Source: Pseudomonas sp. Irchel s3f7 (GTDB lineage Bacteria; Pseudomonadota; Gammaproteobacteria; Pseudomonadales; Pseudomonadaceae). From it: DNA of 64,000 bases. Positions 27,001-35,831 of this stretch are shown here, in pieces (position 1 is the stretch's first letter; each line of letters opens with the position of its first letter). The position numbers and the translations under genes were made by a program. The notes beneath the pieces are model-generated. The model searched no databases. It had not been told where the DNA came from and saw nothing but the letters and a program-made list of their open reading frames with translations. The stretch spans positions 62,001-126,000 of the forward strand of contig NZ_FYDO01000007.1 in assembly GCF_900187615.1 (NCBI RefSeq). Direction: 5' to 3'.

Positions 27001-30000
27001 AAAGCAGCCTGGCGGTCAGCGAACGGTTTTTCCAGGAGGCGCAGGGGGCCCACGAGGCGCTGATCAACATGCTCGACGAACTGGCCGCGGGCCAGGAAGT
27101 CAGCCCGCAACCGCAGCGGATCAGGGCTTTGCGCGACTTGCTCGATGAAGGCCTCGATCCATCGGCCATGGGCCTGATTCGCAGCGACGGCAGCCGCACC
27201 CTGAGCATCCGTGAATTGGGCGACGCCACAGCGGATCTGGCACGTTCCAATGTAGGAGCTGGCTTGCCAGCGATGGACGTCAGCGAAGTCGCGTTTCCAT
27301 TGGAAGAACACGGTGCCGGTGAGTCCTTCGCTGGCAAGCCAGCTCCTACAGAGGGCCGAGCGGCCGGGCTGGACGATGAAATCGTCGAGATTTTTCTCGA
27401 AGAAGCGGTGGATATTCTCGAAAGCGCCGGCCAGGCCTTGCAACGCTGGCTGCGCGATCCGGACAACGCCGCGCCGCTGTCCTCCCTGCAACGGGACTTG
27501 CACACCCTCAAGGGCGGGGCGCGCATGGCCGAAGTCGGGCCGGTCGGTGACCTGGCCCATGAACTGGAGAGCCTTTACGAAGGCCTGGTCGATCGCCGCT
27601 ACGCTTTCAGTAACGCGCTGGCCTTGCTGCTGCAACAGAGCCATGACCGCTTGGCACTGTATCTGGAACAGCTGCAACGCAATCAGTCCCTGAGCGGCAG
27701 CGAAGAGCTGATTGAGTCCATCCGCGCCTACCGTCAGGGGCACGCGGGCAACGCCGACGTGAGCGAACCCGCCGCCAGTAACGACTCGCCGGGCCATGAT
27801 CCCGAGCTGCTGGAGATCTTCCTGGAGGAAGGTTTCGACATTATCGAAAGCTCAGGTGCAGCCCTGGCACGTTGGCAGGCGCAGCCTTCGAACCGTCAGG
27901 AAGTGGAAACCCTGCTGCGCGACCTGCACACCCTCAAGGGCGGCGCGCGGATGGTGGAAATCACCGCGATCGGTGATCTGGCCCATGAACTGGAGTTTCT
28001 CTACGAAGGCTTGTCCACCGGCATATTGCAGCCGACCCCACCGTTGTTTGCACTGTTGCAGCGCAGCCATGACCGGCTCGCCCAAATGCTCGATGCCGCC
28101 CGCGCCGGCGAGCCGATGCCACCGGCCGATCGCCTGATCGACGCAATCAAGAATTTCAGCCACCCGGCCGTGCCGCAAACATCTGTTGCACCCGCCACAG
28201 CAAAACCCGAACCGCTGGCACCGCAACAGGATGTCGGTGCGGACATGGTCAAAGTCTCGGCGGAGCTGCTCGATGATCTGGTCAACCTGGCCGGCGAAAC
28301 GTCGATTTTTCGTGGCCGGATCGAACAACAGGTCAGCGATGCGCAGATCGCGCTGAACGAGATGGAAACCACCATCGAGCGGATGCGCGACCAGTTGCGC
28401 CGTCTCGACACCGAAACCCAGGGGCGCATTCTCAGTCGTCAGCACGTCGACGCGGAGCGTCTGGGCTACGAAGACTTCGACCCGTTGGAAATGGACCGTC
28501 ATTCACAGTTGCAGCAATTGTCCCGCGCATTATTCGAATCCGCGTCCGACCTGCTCGACCTCAAGGAAACCCTCGATCGGCGCAATCAGGACGCGGAAAA
28601 CCTGTTGCAGCAGCAGGGCCGCATCAACACGGAATTGCAGGAAGGCCTGATGCGCTCGCGCATGGTGCCGTTCGAGCGGATGCTGCCGCGTTTGCAGCGC
28701 ATCGTCCGCCAGGTGGCCAGCGAGCTGGGCAAGGACGTGGATTTCATCGTCGATAACGCCGAAGGCGAGATGGATCGCAACGTGCTTGAACGCATGGCCG
28801 CGCCGCTGGAGCACATGCTGCGCAACGCGGTCGACCATGGCCTGGAGTCCGCCGAGGCTCGGTTGGCGGCGGGGAAACCGGCTAAGGGCAAGATCACCCT
28901 CGACCTGCTGCGCGAGGGCGGCGACATCATTTTCGACATCCGCGATGACGGCGCCGGTGTGCCGCTCGAAGCGGTGCGGCGCAAGGCGATCAAGCGCGGC
29001 CTGCTCGCCGCAGACAGTGTCATCAGCGATCACGACGTGTTGCAGTTCATCCTGCAACCGGGGTTTTCCACCGCCGAGAAAATCACCCAGATCTCTGGGC
29101 GCGGCGTCGGCATGGACGTGGTACACGAAGAGGTGCGGCAACTGGGTGGGACCATGAGCATCGATTCGGTGCCGGGGCAGGGCGTGCATTTCCGTATTCG
29201 CCTGCCGTTTACCGTGTCGGTCAACCGGGCGTTGATGGTGCAAGGTGGCGAGGATCAATACGCGATCCCGCTCAACACCATCGACGGTATCGTCCGCGTA
29301 CTGCCCAATGAGCTCGAAGGTCATTACCGGCTCGATCCGCCAACCTACGAGTACGCGGGTCAGCGTTATGAGTTGGTTTACCTGGGCGAGTTGCTCAAAA
29401 CCAGTCCCCGTCCGAAGCTGTTGGGCCAGAGCCTGCCGCTGCCGGTATTGCTGGTGCAGTGCAACGAACGGCACATCGCCGTGCAAGTGGATGCCATGGC
29501 CGGCACCCGCGAAATTGTGGTCAAGAGCCTGGGGCCGCAGTTTGCAGCGGTGCAAGGCGTGTCCGGGGCGACGATTCTCGGCGATGGCCGGGTGGTGCTG
29601 ATTCTGGATTTGCTGGCACCGATCCGCGCCCTGCAAGCCCATGTGCCGCAACGTGCGTCGGGCCACGAGGTCGAGGCCGAGCCACAGCGGCCATTACTGG
29701 TGATGGTGGTCGACGATTCGGTCACGGTGCGCAAGGTCACCAGCCGTTTGCTCGAGCGTCATGGCATGAACGTGTTGACCGCCAAAGACGGCGTCGACGC
29801 CATGTTGCTGCTCGAAGAGCACATGCCCGACCTGATGCTGCTCGACATCGAGATGCCGCGCATGGATGGCTTCGAGGTCGCGACCCAGGTGCGTAATGAC
29901 GAACGCCTGCAACACCTGCCGATCATCATGATCACCTCCCGTACCGGCCAGAAACACCGCGACCGCGCCATGGCCATTGGCGTCAACGACTACCTCGGCA

Positions 30001-30062
30001 AGCCGTACCAGGAATCGGTGCTGCTCGAAAGCATCGCCCTGTGGAGCAAAATTCATGCTTGA
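24060..30062 (+). CDS. chpA: Chemosensory hybrid histidine kinase ChpA
   Basis: CheA-type kinase of 2000 residues, shorter than the roughly 2470 of P. aeruginosa. A degenerate Hpt-like unit at the N-terminus has His49 (IHQVHGSLQ). Four canonical phosphotransfer sites of the HTLKG type follow at His670, His809, His1148 and His1290. The dimerisation segment begins VSAELLDDLVNLAGETSI. In the ATPase domain the N-box is LRNAVDHGLE (Asn1589), the G1 box is DDGAGV (Asp1630) and the G2 box is SGRGVGMDVV. A CheW domain and a C-terminal receiver with Asp1929 (LMLLDIEMPRMDGFE) end the protein. A REP doublet is embedded in frame at residues about 1064-1097. Confidence 0.95.
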   Translation: MGDRHDYVALEWVKGEIAETLKQAHHAIETVLDDPQATHALDESLSCIHQVHGSLQMVEFYGAALLAEEMEQLALALQDNRVSHRDEALHLLMQALGQLPIYLDRIQGARRDLPLVVLPLINDLRSARGENLLSETSLFSPQLPDLPSLTDEALAQLEPVDFPSVVRKLRQMLQMALVGFLREQDSETNLDYLAKVFARLEGVSGNAPLSPLWQIASALVEGMRSGVIANSPALRSLFKDADKELKRLLEQGMRGINQPAPPELLKSLLFYIAKAEHPTGQMLTMKERYSLDDALPDSAMVDEERARLAGPDRDAMRSVLAALCEELVRVKERLDLFVRSDRQHTSDLDSLLAPLRQIADTLAVLGFGQPRKVIIDQLAVVLSLAQGQRAPDDAILMDVAGALLYVEATLAGMVGTVEPESQEDSRLPTTDLTQIHQIVIKEARICLQQAKDMIVDYIDADWDCQHLQALPALLTQVRGALAMIPLSRAASLVETCNHFIREHLLLEPGQPGWQELDNLADVITSIEYYLERLSDDPEAPGESVLDVAEKGLATLGFFPSEQHVPVLDDVLSPSEAQSMQLMQELDDPQLVQTLADMLASPVSSLNPPALNTPGSLLPPPAGEEPVDEELREVFLEETDEVLEILREYLPRWSINPDNRSDLSELRRAFHTLKGSGRMVRALVLGELAWAVENLLNRVLEHSVEPGATVQQLIGDVLNLLPGLVAEYAANTQRQRNDVDQLAARAHALAKGAEPVSDEDTQDVSALDPLLLEIFRKEAETHLGSLDRFLEQAAEHVPLQASDELQRALHTLKGSASMAGVLPIAELATPLDQLAREYKAHRIALDLDEVELLLEAEGLFHLGLRQLKRDPLATIPGAQRVIEQARALLAERLETHLSEPNTGLRLKRDPQLINNFLAQGMDILLDAESLLERWQQHPGERQELSALLDELTTLGESAHLADLHPVDELCEALLDLYGAVEESSLAVSERFFQEAQGAHEALINMLDELAAGQEVSPQPQRIRALRDLLDEGLDPSAMGLIRSDGSRTLSIRELGDATADLARSNVGAGLPAMDVSEVAFPLEEHGAGESFAGKPAPTEGRAAGLDDEIVEIFLEEAVDILESAGQALQRWLRDPDNAAPLSSLQRDLHTLKGGARMAEVGPVGDLAHELESLYEGLVDRRYAFSNALALLLQQSHDRLALYLEQLQRNQSLSGSEELIESIRAYRQGHAGNADVSEPAASNDSPGHDPELLEIFLEEGFDIIESSGAALARWQAQPSNRQEVETLLRDLHTLKGGARMVEITAIGDLAHELEFLYEGLSTGILQPTPPLFALLQRSHDRLAQMLDAARAGEPMPPADRLIDAIKNFSHPAVPQTSVAPATAKPEPLAPQQDVGADMVKVSAELLDDLVNLAGETSIFRGRIEQQVSDAQIALNEMETTIERMRDQLRRLDTETQGRILSRQHVDAERLGYEDFDPLEMDRHSQLQQLSRALFESASDLLDLKETLDRRNQDAENLLQQQGRINTELQEGLMRSRMVPFERMLPRLQRIVRQVASELGKDVDFIVDNAEGEMDRNVLERMAAPLEHMLRNAVDHGLESAEARLAAGKPAKGKITLDLLREGGDIIFDIRDDGAGVPLEAVRRKAIKRGLLAADSVISDHDVLQFILQPGFSTAEKITQISGRGVGMDVVHEEVRQLGGTMSIDSVPGQGVHFRIRLPFTVSVNRALMVQGGEDQYAIPLNTIDGIVRVLPNELEGHYRLDPPTYEYAGQRYELVYLGELLKTSPRPKLLGQSLPLPVLLVQCNERHIAVQVDAMAGTREIVVKSLGPQFAAVQGVSGATILGDGRVVLILDLLAPIRALQAHVPQRASGHEVEAEPQRPLLVMVVDDSVTVRKVTSRLLERHGMNVLTAKDGVDAMLLLEEHMPDLMLLDIEMPRMDGFEVATQVRNDERLQHLPIIMITSRTGQKHRDRAMAIGVNDYLGKPYQESVLLESIALWSKIHA
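27251..27350. repeat. REP doublet inserted in frame within chpA
   Basis: Perfect 23-bp arms at 27251-27273 and 27328-27350, beginning TGTAGGAGCTGGCTTGCCAG, the same as extragenic copies elsewhere in the window. The chpA frame reads straight through, giving NVGAGLPAMDVSEVAF and GESFAGKPAPTEGR, strings that look nothing like the flanking Hpt helices. It falls in the linker before the Hpt carrying His1148. Confidence 0.93.
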
Positions 30063-30513
30063 GCACCGCACCCGTCACCTCACCGGCCTGCTGCTGCCCC
30101 TGTCCGACCGCAACCTGATCTTGCCCAACGTCGCCGTTGCTGAACTGGTCGATTATCAGCAGGGCACGTTCGATCTGGACACACCGCCGTGGTATCTGGG
30201 GCGGGTGACTTGGCGCAACCGGCAGATTCCGCTGTTGAGTTTCGAATCGGCCTGTGGCCAGAAAACCGTGATTGGCGAGCGTGCACGCATCGTCATTCTC
30301 AATGCCCTTGGCGGTCGTGCGGATCTGAAATTTATCGCCCTGCTGGTGCAGGGCATTCCGCGCTCCTACAAGCTCGACAGTCAGTTGAGTTACGTGGACG
30401 TGCCGTTGTGTTCGCTGGAGCAGGCGGCGGTGCAAGTGGGGGATCAAGTGGCCAAGGTGCCGGATCTGTTGGCGCTTGAGGCGTTGCTGGTGGATGCCGG
30501 GTTGATCGGCTGA
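30055..30513 (+). CDS. chpC: CheW-like protein ChpC
   Basis: Second CheW-type adaptor of the Chp system, 152 residues: LTGLLLPLSDRNLILPNVAVAELVDYQ, then WYLGRVTWRNRQIPLLSFE, the CheW pattern. The ATG at 30055 overlaps the end of chpA by 8 bases. The methylesterase chpB, found between chpA and chpC in P. aeruginosa, is missing. ChpC is the last chp gene here. Confidence 0.93.
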   Translation: MLEHRTRHLTGLLLPLSDRNLILPNVAVAELVDYQQGTFDLDTPPWYLGRVTWRNRQIPLLSFESACGQKTVIGERARIVILNALGGRADLKFIALLVQGIPRSYKLDSQLSYVDVPLCSLEQAAVQVGDQVAKVPDLLALEALLVDAGLIG

Positions 30514-30604
30514 TCGCGAGCAAGCTTGCTCCTACAGAGTTATCGGATGTACTCGGCATTGGCGTACAACCGAAATACCTGTAGGAGCTGGCTTGCCAGC
30601 GATG
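30512..30604. repeat. Pair of unlike REP half-units downstream of chpC
   Basis: The first unit (ATCGCGAGCAAGCTTGCTCC, then TACAG) starts within the chpC stop codon. The second (CTGTAGGAGCTGGCTTGCCA, from 30580) is of the GAGCTGGC type. The two cores differ, so they pair only over CTCCTACAG and its complement; each forms its own small hairpin. Confidence 0.75.
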
Positions 30605-30630
30605 GGGCCGCCATGAACGCCGCCCATATT

Positions 30631-30655
30631 GATCGTTAACCTGAGCGTAACGATC
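30631..30655 (+). promoter_or_regulatory. Candidate LysR operator upstream of mdcA
   Basis: Perfect inverted repeat GATCGTTA - 9 bases - TAACGATC, centred about 90 bases before the mdcA start. Arm length, spacing and position suit a LysR-type activator site, and a LysR gene closes this gene cluster. Binding by that protein is inference. Confidence 0.55.
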
Positions 30656-30702
30656 CTCCACTCTGCTTGATTGATACGCCCCACCCAACGCTCCTAAGGT
30701 AG

Positions 30703-30726
30703 CTCCACGACAGCGAACCCGTGGAG
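30703..30726 (+). promoter_or_regulatory. Hairpin covering the mdcA ribosome-binding site
   Basis: CTCCACG and CGTGGAG pair across a 10-base loop. The right arm contains the GTGGAG Shine-Dalgarno, 5 bases before the ATG at 30732, so folding would hide it. A perfect AACAACAA motif follows at 30737-30744, within the first codons; this is the AANAANAA pattern bound by Hfq with Crc in Pseudomonas. Confidence 0.5.
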
Positions 30727-30731
30727 TGGTC

Positions 30732-32402
30732 ATGACAACAACAATATCCCCCGACTCGCGATGGACGCGGCGGCGCAGCGAAAAGCAGCGGCGTCTCGAG
30801 CTGGTGCGAGGTCTTGCCGACGGCGTGGTGTTTCCCACCGATAACATCGTCGCGGCGCTTGAAGCGCTGATTCTGCCCGGTGACCGCGTGGTGCTCGAAG
30901 GCAACAACCAGAAGCAGGCGGACTTCCTTTCCCGCTCCCTGGCCAAGGCCGACCCCGAGAAGCTGCATGACCTGCACATGATCATGCCCAGCGTCGGACG
31001 TTCCGAACACCTGGACCTGTTCGAGCGTGGCATCGCCCGCAAGCTCGACTTCTCTTTCGCCGGTACCCAAAGCCTGCGCATCAGCCAGTTGCTTGAAGAC
31101 GGCCTGCTGGAAATCGGCGCGATCCACACCTACATCGAACTCTACGCACGGCTGGTGGTGGACCTGATTCCCAACGTTGTGCTGTCGGCCGGGTTCATGG
31201 CCGACCGCGCCGGCAACATCTACACCGGGCCGAGCACCGAAGACACCCCGGCGCTGATCGAACCGGCGGCCTTCAGCGACGGCATCGTCATCGTCCAGGT
31301 CAATCAGCTGGTGGACGACGTCAGCGACCTGCCGCGTGTGGACATTCCCGCCTCCTGGGTCGACTTCGTGGTGGTGGCCGACAAGCCGTTCTATATCGAA
31401 CCGCTGTTCACCCGCGACCCTCGGCACATCAAGCCCGTGCACGTGCTGATGGCGATGATGGCGATTCGCGGGATCTACGAAAAACACAACGTGCAGTCGC
31501 TTAATCACGGCATCGGTTTCAATACCGCTGCCATCGAACTGATCCTGCCGACCTACGGCGAATCCCTCGGCCTCAAAGGCAAGATCTGCCGTAACTGGAC
31601 CCTCAACCCGCACCCAACACTTATCCCGGCGATTGAAAGTGGCTGGGTCGAAAGCGTGCATTGCTTCGGCACCGAGTTGGGGATGGAGAACTACATTGCG
31701 GCGCGGCCGGATGTGTTCTTTACCGGGCGCGACGGCTCCCTGCGTTCCAATCGGATGTTCAGCCAACTGGCCGGGCAATACGCAGTGGACCTGTTCATCG
31801 GCGCGACTTTGCAAGTCGATGGCGACGGTCATTCCTCCACCGTTACCCGCGGGCGCCTGGCCGGTTTCGGCGGGGCACCGAACATGGGCCACGACCCGCG
31901 CGGTCGCCGCCACGGCACTCCGGCCTGGCTCGACATGCGCAACACCGATGTGGCCGAACCGATGCTCGAGCGCGGCAAGAAACTCGTGGTGCAGATGGTC
32001 GAGACCTTCCAGGAGGGCGGCAAACCAACCTTCGTCGAAACCCTCGATGCGGTCGATGTGGCGAAGAAAAGCGGCATGCCGTTGGCGCCGATCATGGTCT
32101 ACGGCGACGACGTGACCCACCTGTTGACCGAAGAAGGCATCGCCTACCTGTACAAGGCGCGCTCACTGGAAGAGCGCCAGGCGATGATCGCCGCCGTCGC
32201 CGGGGTGACCGCCATCGGCCTGCGCCACAACCCCAAAGACACTGCGCGCATGCGCCGCGAAGGCCTGATCGCCTTGCCTGAGGACCTCGGCATCCGCCGC
32301 ACCGACGCCACTCGCGAGTTGCTCGCGGCAAAAAGTGTGGCCGATCTGGTGGAGTGGTCCGGTGGCCTCTACAACCCGCCCGCCAAGTTCAGGAGCTGGT
32401 AA
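30732..32402 (+). CDS. mdcA: Malonate decarboxylase alpha subunit (acetyl-S-ACP:malonate transferase)
   Basis: Swaps acetyl for malonyl on the carrier protein MdcC in the biotin-independent malonate decarboxylase. It is a CoA-transferase-fold protein of 556 residues with [33 protein letters not shown] near the N-terminus and [26 protein letters not shown] towards the C-terminus. It is the first gene of an operon in which every following gene up to mdcH overlaps its neighbour by 1 to 8 bases. Its stop TAA shares a base with the mdcB ATG. Confidence 0.96.
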   Translation: MTTTISPDSRWTRRRSEKQRRLELVRGLADGVVFPTDNIVAALEALILPGDRVVLEGNNQKQADFLSRSLAKADPEKLHDLHMIMPSVGRSEHLDLFERGIARKLDFSFAGTQSLRISQLLEDGLLEIGAIHTYIELYARLVVDLIPNVVLSAGFMADRAGNIYTGPSTEDTPALIEPAAFSDGIVIVQVNQLVDDVSDLPRVDIPASWVDFVVVADKPFYIEPLFTRDPRHIKPVHVLMAMMAIRGIYEKHNVQSLNHGIGFNTAAIELILPTYGESLGLKGKICRNWTLNPHPTLIPAIESGWVESVHCFGTELGMENYIAARPDVFFTGRDGSLRSNRMFSQLAGQYAVDLFIGATLQVDGDGHSSTVTRGRLAGFGGAPNMGHDPRGRRHGTPAWLDMRNTDVAEPMLERGKKLVVQMVETFQEGGKPTFVETLDAVDVAKKSGMPLAPIMVYGDDVTHLLTEEGIAYLYKARSLEERQAMIAAVAGVTAIGLRHNPKDTARMRREGLIALPEDLGIRRTDATRELLAAKSVADLVEWSGGLYNPPAKFRSW

Positions 32403-33274
32403 TGCGCGCACTTAACCTGCAACCCAAAACCCTGAGCCTGGCCGAATGGCTGGCGGACCTGGCGGTGGACGCGCTGATCGACGAAGCTGATCTGTCGCCG
32501 AAACCGGCACTGGTCGACCGTCGCGGCAATGGCGCCCACACCGATTTGCACCTGGGGCTGATGCACGCGTCGGCGCTGTCCTTGTGGTCGGCCTTTAAGG
32601 AAATGGCTGAAGCCGCCATCGAGTGCGGCGAGATCGGCTTACCCCTGCGCGAAGCCGTGGGTCGCATCGGTCGCGAAGGCGAGCAAGCCATGCTCGACAC
32701 CACCGGCGGGGTGAACACCCACCGCGGGGCGATCTGGGCCTTGGGCTTGTTGATCACTGCCGCGGCGCTGGAGCCTCAATCCTGCAGCGCCAATAGCGTG
32801 GCGTTACGGGCTGCGCGGTTGGCCCTGCTCGACGATCGTTTTGCTCCACGCCCGCTCAGTCACGGTGTGCAAGTCGCCCAACGCTACGGCGCTCGCGGCG
32901 CCCGTGAAGAAGCGCAACTGGGTTTTCCGGCGGTGACCCAACGGGCTCTGCCACAACTGCTGCGCAGTCGCGCCGCCGGCCATGGGGAACAGAACGCCCG
33001 GCTCGATGCGCTGCTGGCGATCATGACGAATCTGGCCGACACCTGCGTGCTGTACCGCGCCGGGGAAGAAGGCCTGCATACCATGCAATCCGGCGCTCAA
33101 GCGGTGCTCGACGCGGGCGGCACTGCCAGCCTCGCGGGCCGTCGCCGTCTGCATGAACTGGATCAACAACTCATCGCATTGAATGCCTCGCCCGGTGGTG
33201 CCGCCGACTTGTTCGCCGCCACTCTGTTGCTCGACCGTATCGAGCGCGACGGCATCCTTCAGGGAGCGTTTTGA
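32402..33274 (+). CDS. mdcB: Triphosphoribosyl-dephospho-CoA synthase MdcB
   Basis: Makes the precursor of the 2'-(5''-phosphoribosyl)-3'-dephospho-CoA prosthetic group of MdcC from ATP and dephospho-CoA. CitG/MdcB-family features are [25 protein letters not shown] near the start, [16 protein letters not shown], the helix with [17 protein letters not shown], and [18 protein letters not shown] at the end. The ATG at 32402 gives 290 residues; upstream codons in this frame lie inside mdcA. Confidence 0.95.
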   Translation: MRALNLQPKTLSLAEWLADLAVDALIDEADLSPKPALVDRRGNGAHTDLHLGLMHASALSLWSAFKEMAEAAIECGEIGLPLREAVGRIGREGEQAMLDTTGGVNTHRGAIWALGLLITAAALEPQSCSANSVALRAARLALLDDRFAPRPLSHGVQVAQRYGARGAREEAQLGFPAVTQRALPQLLRSRAAGHGEQNARLDALLAIMTNLADTCVLYRAGEEGLHTMQSGAQAVLDAGGTASLAGRRRLHELDQQLIALNASPGGAADLFAATLLLDRIERDGILQGAF

Positions 33275-33573
33275 TGGAAACCTTATCCTTTGAATTCCCC
33301 GCCGGGCAGCCGCCACGCGGTCGTACCCTGGTGGGCTGTGTCGGCTCGGGTGATCTGGAAGTGCTGATCGAACCGGGTCAGGCCGGCAAGCTGACGATCA
33401 ACGTACAGACCTCGGTCAATGGCAGTGAACAACGCTGGCACCATCTGTTCGCACGGATGTTCGACGGCCAGACGCCACCGGCGATGGACATCGATATCCA
33501 CGATTTCGGCGCGACTCCCGGTGTGGTGCGTCTGCGTCTGGAACAAGGCTTCGAGGAGATCGGCCATGACTGA
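33274..33573 (+). CDS. mdcC: Malonate decarboxylase acyl carrier protein (delta subunit)
   Basis: Small carrier of 99 residues that bears the phosphoribosyl-dephospho-CoA arm. The serine in VGCVGSGDLEVLIEP is the likely attachment site by family comparison. Its ATG overlaps the mdcB stop, and its end overlaps mdcD by 8 bases. Confidence 0.94.
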   Translation: METLSFEFPAGQPPRGRTLVGCVGSGDLEVLIEPGQAGKLTINVQTSVNGSEQRWHHLFARMFDGQTPPAMDIDIHDFGATPGVVRLRLEQGFEEIGHD

Positions 33574-34417
33574 CAGCGCATCCCTGCTCAACAAGCTCAG
33601 CTTCGTCGAACTCGGTGCGCGGCAACGGGCCAAGGCGTTGCTCGACGCCGGTACCTTCCGCGAGCTGCTCGACCCCTTTCAGCGGATCATGTCGCCGTGG
33701 TTGTCGCGCCAGGGCGTGGTGCCGCAAGCCGACGACGGCGTGGTGATCGCCAAGGGCAATCTCGACGGTTTGCCGGTGGTGATCGCGGCCATCGAAGGGG
33801 CGTTCCAGGGCGGCAGCCTCGGTGAAGTCGGCGGAGCAAAAATTGCCGGCGCACTGGAACTGGCCGCCGAAGACAACCGCAACGGCATCCCGACCCGCGC
33901 CGTGCTGCTGCTGGAAACCGGCGGCGTGCGCTTGCAGGAAGCCAATCTGGGCCTGGCAGCGATTGCCGACATCCACGCCGCGATTGTCGATTTGCAGCGG
34001 TATCAACCCGTGGTCGGTGTGGTGGCGGGCAGTGTCGGTTGCTTTGGTGGCATGTCGATTGCCGCCGGGTTGTGCAGCTATCTGTTGGTGACCCAGGAGG
34101 CGCGACTCGGACTGAACGGCCCGCAAGTGATCGAGCAGGAAGCCGGGCTTGAGGAATACGACTCCCGCGACCGGCCTTTCATTTGGAGCCTGACCGGTGG
34201 CGAGCAGCGCTTCGCCAGTGGCCTGGTGGACCGCTATGTTGCCGATGACGTGGCGCAGATTCGACAGCAGGTGGGTGAGTTACTCCAGCAAGGTTTGCCG
34301 GCGCAACCCCGTAGCCAACAGGTCGAGCTGTTCCTGCAACGGTTGGCGCATCTGGACGCCGAACCGCAAATCGAGCCGTCTGTGGTTCGCGATCTGTACC
34401 AAGGAGAACGCCCATGA
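33566..34417 (+). CDS. mdcD: Malonate decarboxylase beta subunit
   Basis: Carboxyltransferase-fold subunit of 283 residues that, with MdcE, decarboxylates malonyl-S-MdcC to acetyl-S-MdcC. Oxyanion-type glycine-rich segments are seen in GAFQGGSLGEVGGAKIAGALELA and AGSVGCFGGMSIAAGLCSYLL. The frame is open far upstream inside mdcC; the ATG at 33566 (MTDSASLLNKLSFVELGARQR) is the supported start. Confidence 0.95.
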   Translation: MTDSASLLNKLSFVELGARQRAKALLDAGTFRELLDPFQRIMSPWLSRQGVVPQADDGVVIAKGNLDGLPVVIAAIEGAFQGGSLGEVGGAKIAGALELAAEDNRNGIPTRAVLLLETGGVRLQEANLGLAAIADIHAAIVDLQRYQPVVGVVAGSVGCFGGMSIAAGLCSYLLVTQEARLGLNGPQVIEQEAGLEEYDSRDRPFIWSLTGGEQRFASGLVDRYVADDVAQIRQQVGELLQQGLPAQPRSQQVELFLQRLAHLDAEPQIEPSVVRDLYQGERP

Positions 34418-35217
34418 GTTCGTATTCCCTGCGAGGCTTGAACTGGTTCAACGCCTTGAGCGCCGGGGCGAAAGCGGTCGAAGGTTTACCGGCTTCGCTG
34501 AAGGTCGCGGACGGTTCGCTGGGCGATCAGCCGGTGCGTTTCATTGCGGTGGTGGCCGATCCGGAAAACCGATTCGTCCGTGCACGCAACGGAGAGGTGG
34601 GCTTGCTCGAAGGCTGGGGCCTGGCCAAGGCCGTGGATGAAGTCATCGCCGCCGATCAGAACAAGGCACACAAACGCGCCCTGATCGCCATCGTCGACGT
34701 GCCGAGCCAGGCTTACGGTCGACGCGAAGAAGCCCTCGGCATTCATCAGGCACTGGCCGCTGCGGCGGACAGTTATGCCCGTGCCCGTCTGGCGGGTCAT
34801 GCGGTGATCGGTTTGCTGGTGGGCAAGGCAATGTCCGGGGCGTTTCTGGCCCACGGCTATCAGGCCAATCGCTTGATCGCCCTGCGCGATCCGGGGGTGA
34901 TGGTGCACGCCATGGGCAAGGCATCGGCGGCGCGGGTGACCTTGCGCAGCGTCGAAGAACTCGAAGCCCTGGCGGCCAGCGTGCCGCCGATGGCCTATGA
35001 CATCGACAGCTATGCCAGCCTCGGTCTGCTGTGGGAAACCCTGTCGGTGGAACAGATCGAGCAGCCGACGGCAGCGGATCTGGTGCGGGTGACCGAGTGT
35101 CTGTATCAGGCGATTGGCGATGTGGCTGCTGGTGACCGTGATCTGAGCGGTCGTCTGGGGGCGGCCAATCGGGCGGCGTCGAGCAAGGTTCGCCAATTGC
35201 TGAGAGCGCAGTGGTGA
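34414..35217 (+). CDS. mdcE: Malonate decarboxylase gamma subunit
   Basis: Partner of MdcD in the decarboxylase, 267 residues, crotonase/carboxyltransferase fold. Features include the N-terminal LRGLNWFNALS, LIAIVDVPSQAYGRREEALGIHQALAAAADSYARARLAG and GLLVGKAMSGAFLAHGYQANRLIAL. The ATG overlaps the mdcD stop as ATGA. Confidence 0.95.
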   Translation: MSSYSLRGLNWFNALSAGAKAVEGLPASLKVADGSLGDQPVRFIAVVADPENRFVRARNGEVGLLEGWGLAKAVDEVIAADQNKAHKRALIAIVDVPSQAYGRREEALGIHQALAAAADSYARARLAGHAVIGLLVGKAMSGAFLAHGYQANRLIALRDPGVMVHAMGKASAARVTLRSVEELEALAASVPPMAYDIDSYASLGLLWETLSVEQIEQPTAADLVRVTECLYQAIGDVAAGDRDLSGRLGAANRAASSKVRQLLRAQW

Positions 35218-35831
35218 GCACGCTATTGGCTCACGACCTGCTGTGGGGCATGACCCCGCAGCAGTTGCCTGTGGATGCGCCTGCCTGGGTGATCGAGTCG
35301 ATCAGTGCCGGTCAGCCGGTGGTGGTCCGTCGCGCCTTGAGCGCGGCGGGGCAGGTGGCTGTGGGCGTGCGCGGTCCGTTGCGCGAACAGCGATTTGCCG
35401 CGTTGATGCAAGTCTCTTCCCTTACGCGGCGGGTGCGGCCTGAAGAGCTTCGCCATGTTCAAGGCCAGCGCGATTTCCCGGCGCTGCGGGCCTTGGCGCA
35501 ACTGCGCTCGCACCTCGATGACAGTGGTTGGGTCTGGGGCGTCAGCGGCAGCGCCGGGTTCGAGTTGGCCAGTGGATTTGCCGCTTTGCACGAGGGTAGC
35601 GACCTCGATCTGATCCTGCGTACGCCGAGTCCGTTGAGTCGTCGCGACGCCCAGGCGTTGGTGGCCGTTCTTGATGCCGTCTTGTGCCGCGTTGACCTGC
35701 AATTGCAGACACCGTCGGGCGCCGTTGCCTTGCGCGAATGGGCCGGCACTTCGTCGCGGGTCCTGCTGAAAAGTGCCACCCAAGCCACGCTGGTGACTGA
35801 TCCGTGGAATCCTCAGGAGCAAGCAGCATGA
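35214..35831 (+). CDS. mdcG: Phosphoribosyl-dephospho-CoA transferase MdcG (holo-ACP synthase)
   Basis: Attaches the prosthetic group to MdcC. The nucleotidyltransferase signature is WGVSGSAGFELASG with HEGSDLDLILRTP, where the two acidic residues should bind metal. Two GTG codons in tandem (35211 and 35214) can start; 35214 gives MSTLLAHDLLWG, closest to known MdcG starts, and 205 residues. It overlaps the mdcE stop. Confidence 0.92.
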   Translation: MSTLLAHDLLWGMTPQQLPVDAPAWVIESISAGQPVVVRRALSAAGQVAVGVRGPLREQRFAALMQVSSLTRRVRPEELRHVQGQRDFPALRALAQLRSHLDDSGWVWGVSGSAGFELASGFAALHEGSDLDLILRTPSPLSRRDAQALVAVLDAVLCRVDLQLQTPSGAVALREWAGTSSRVLLKSATQATLVTDPWNPQEQAA

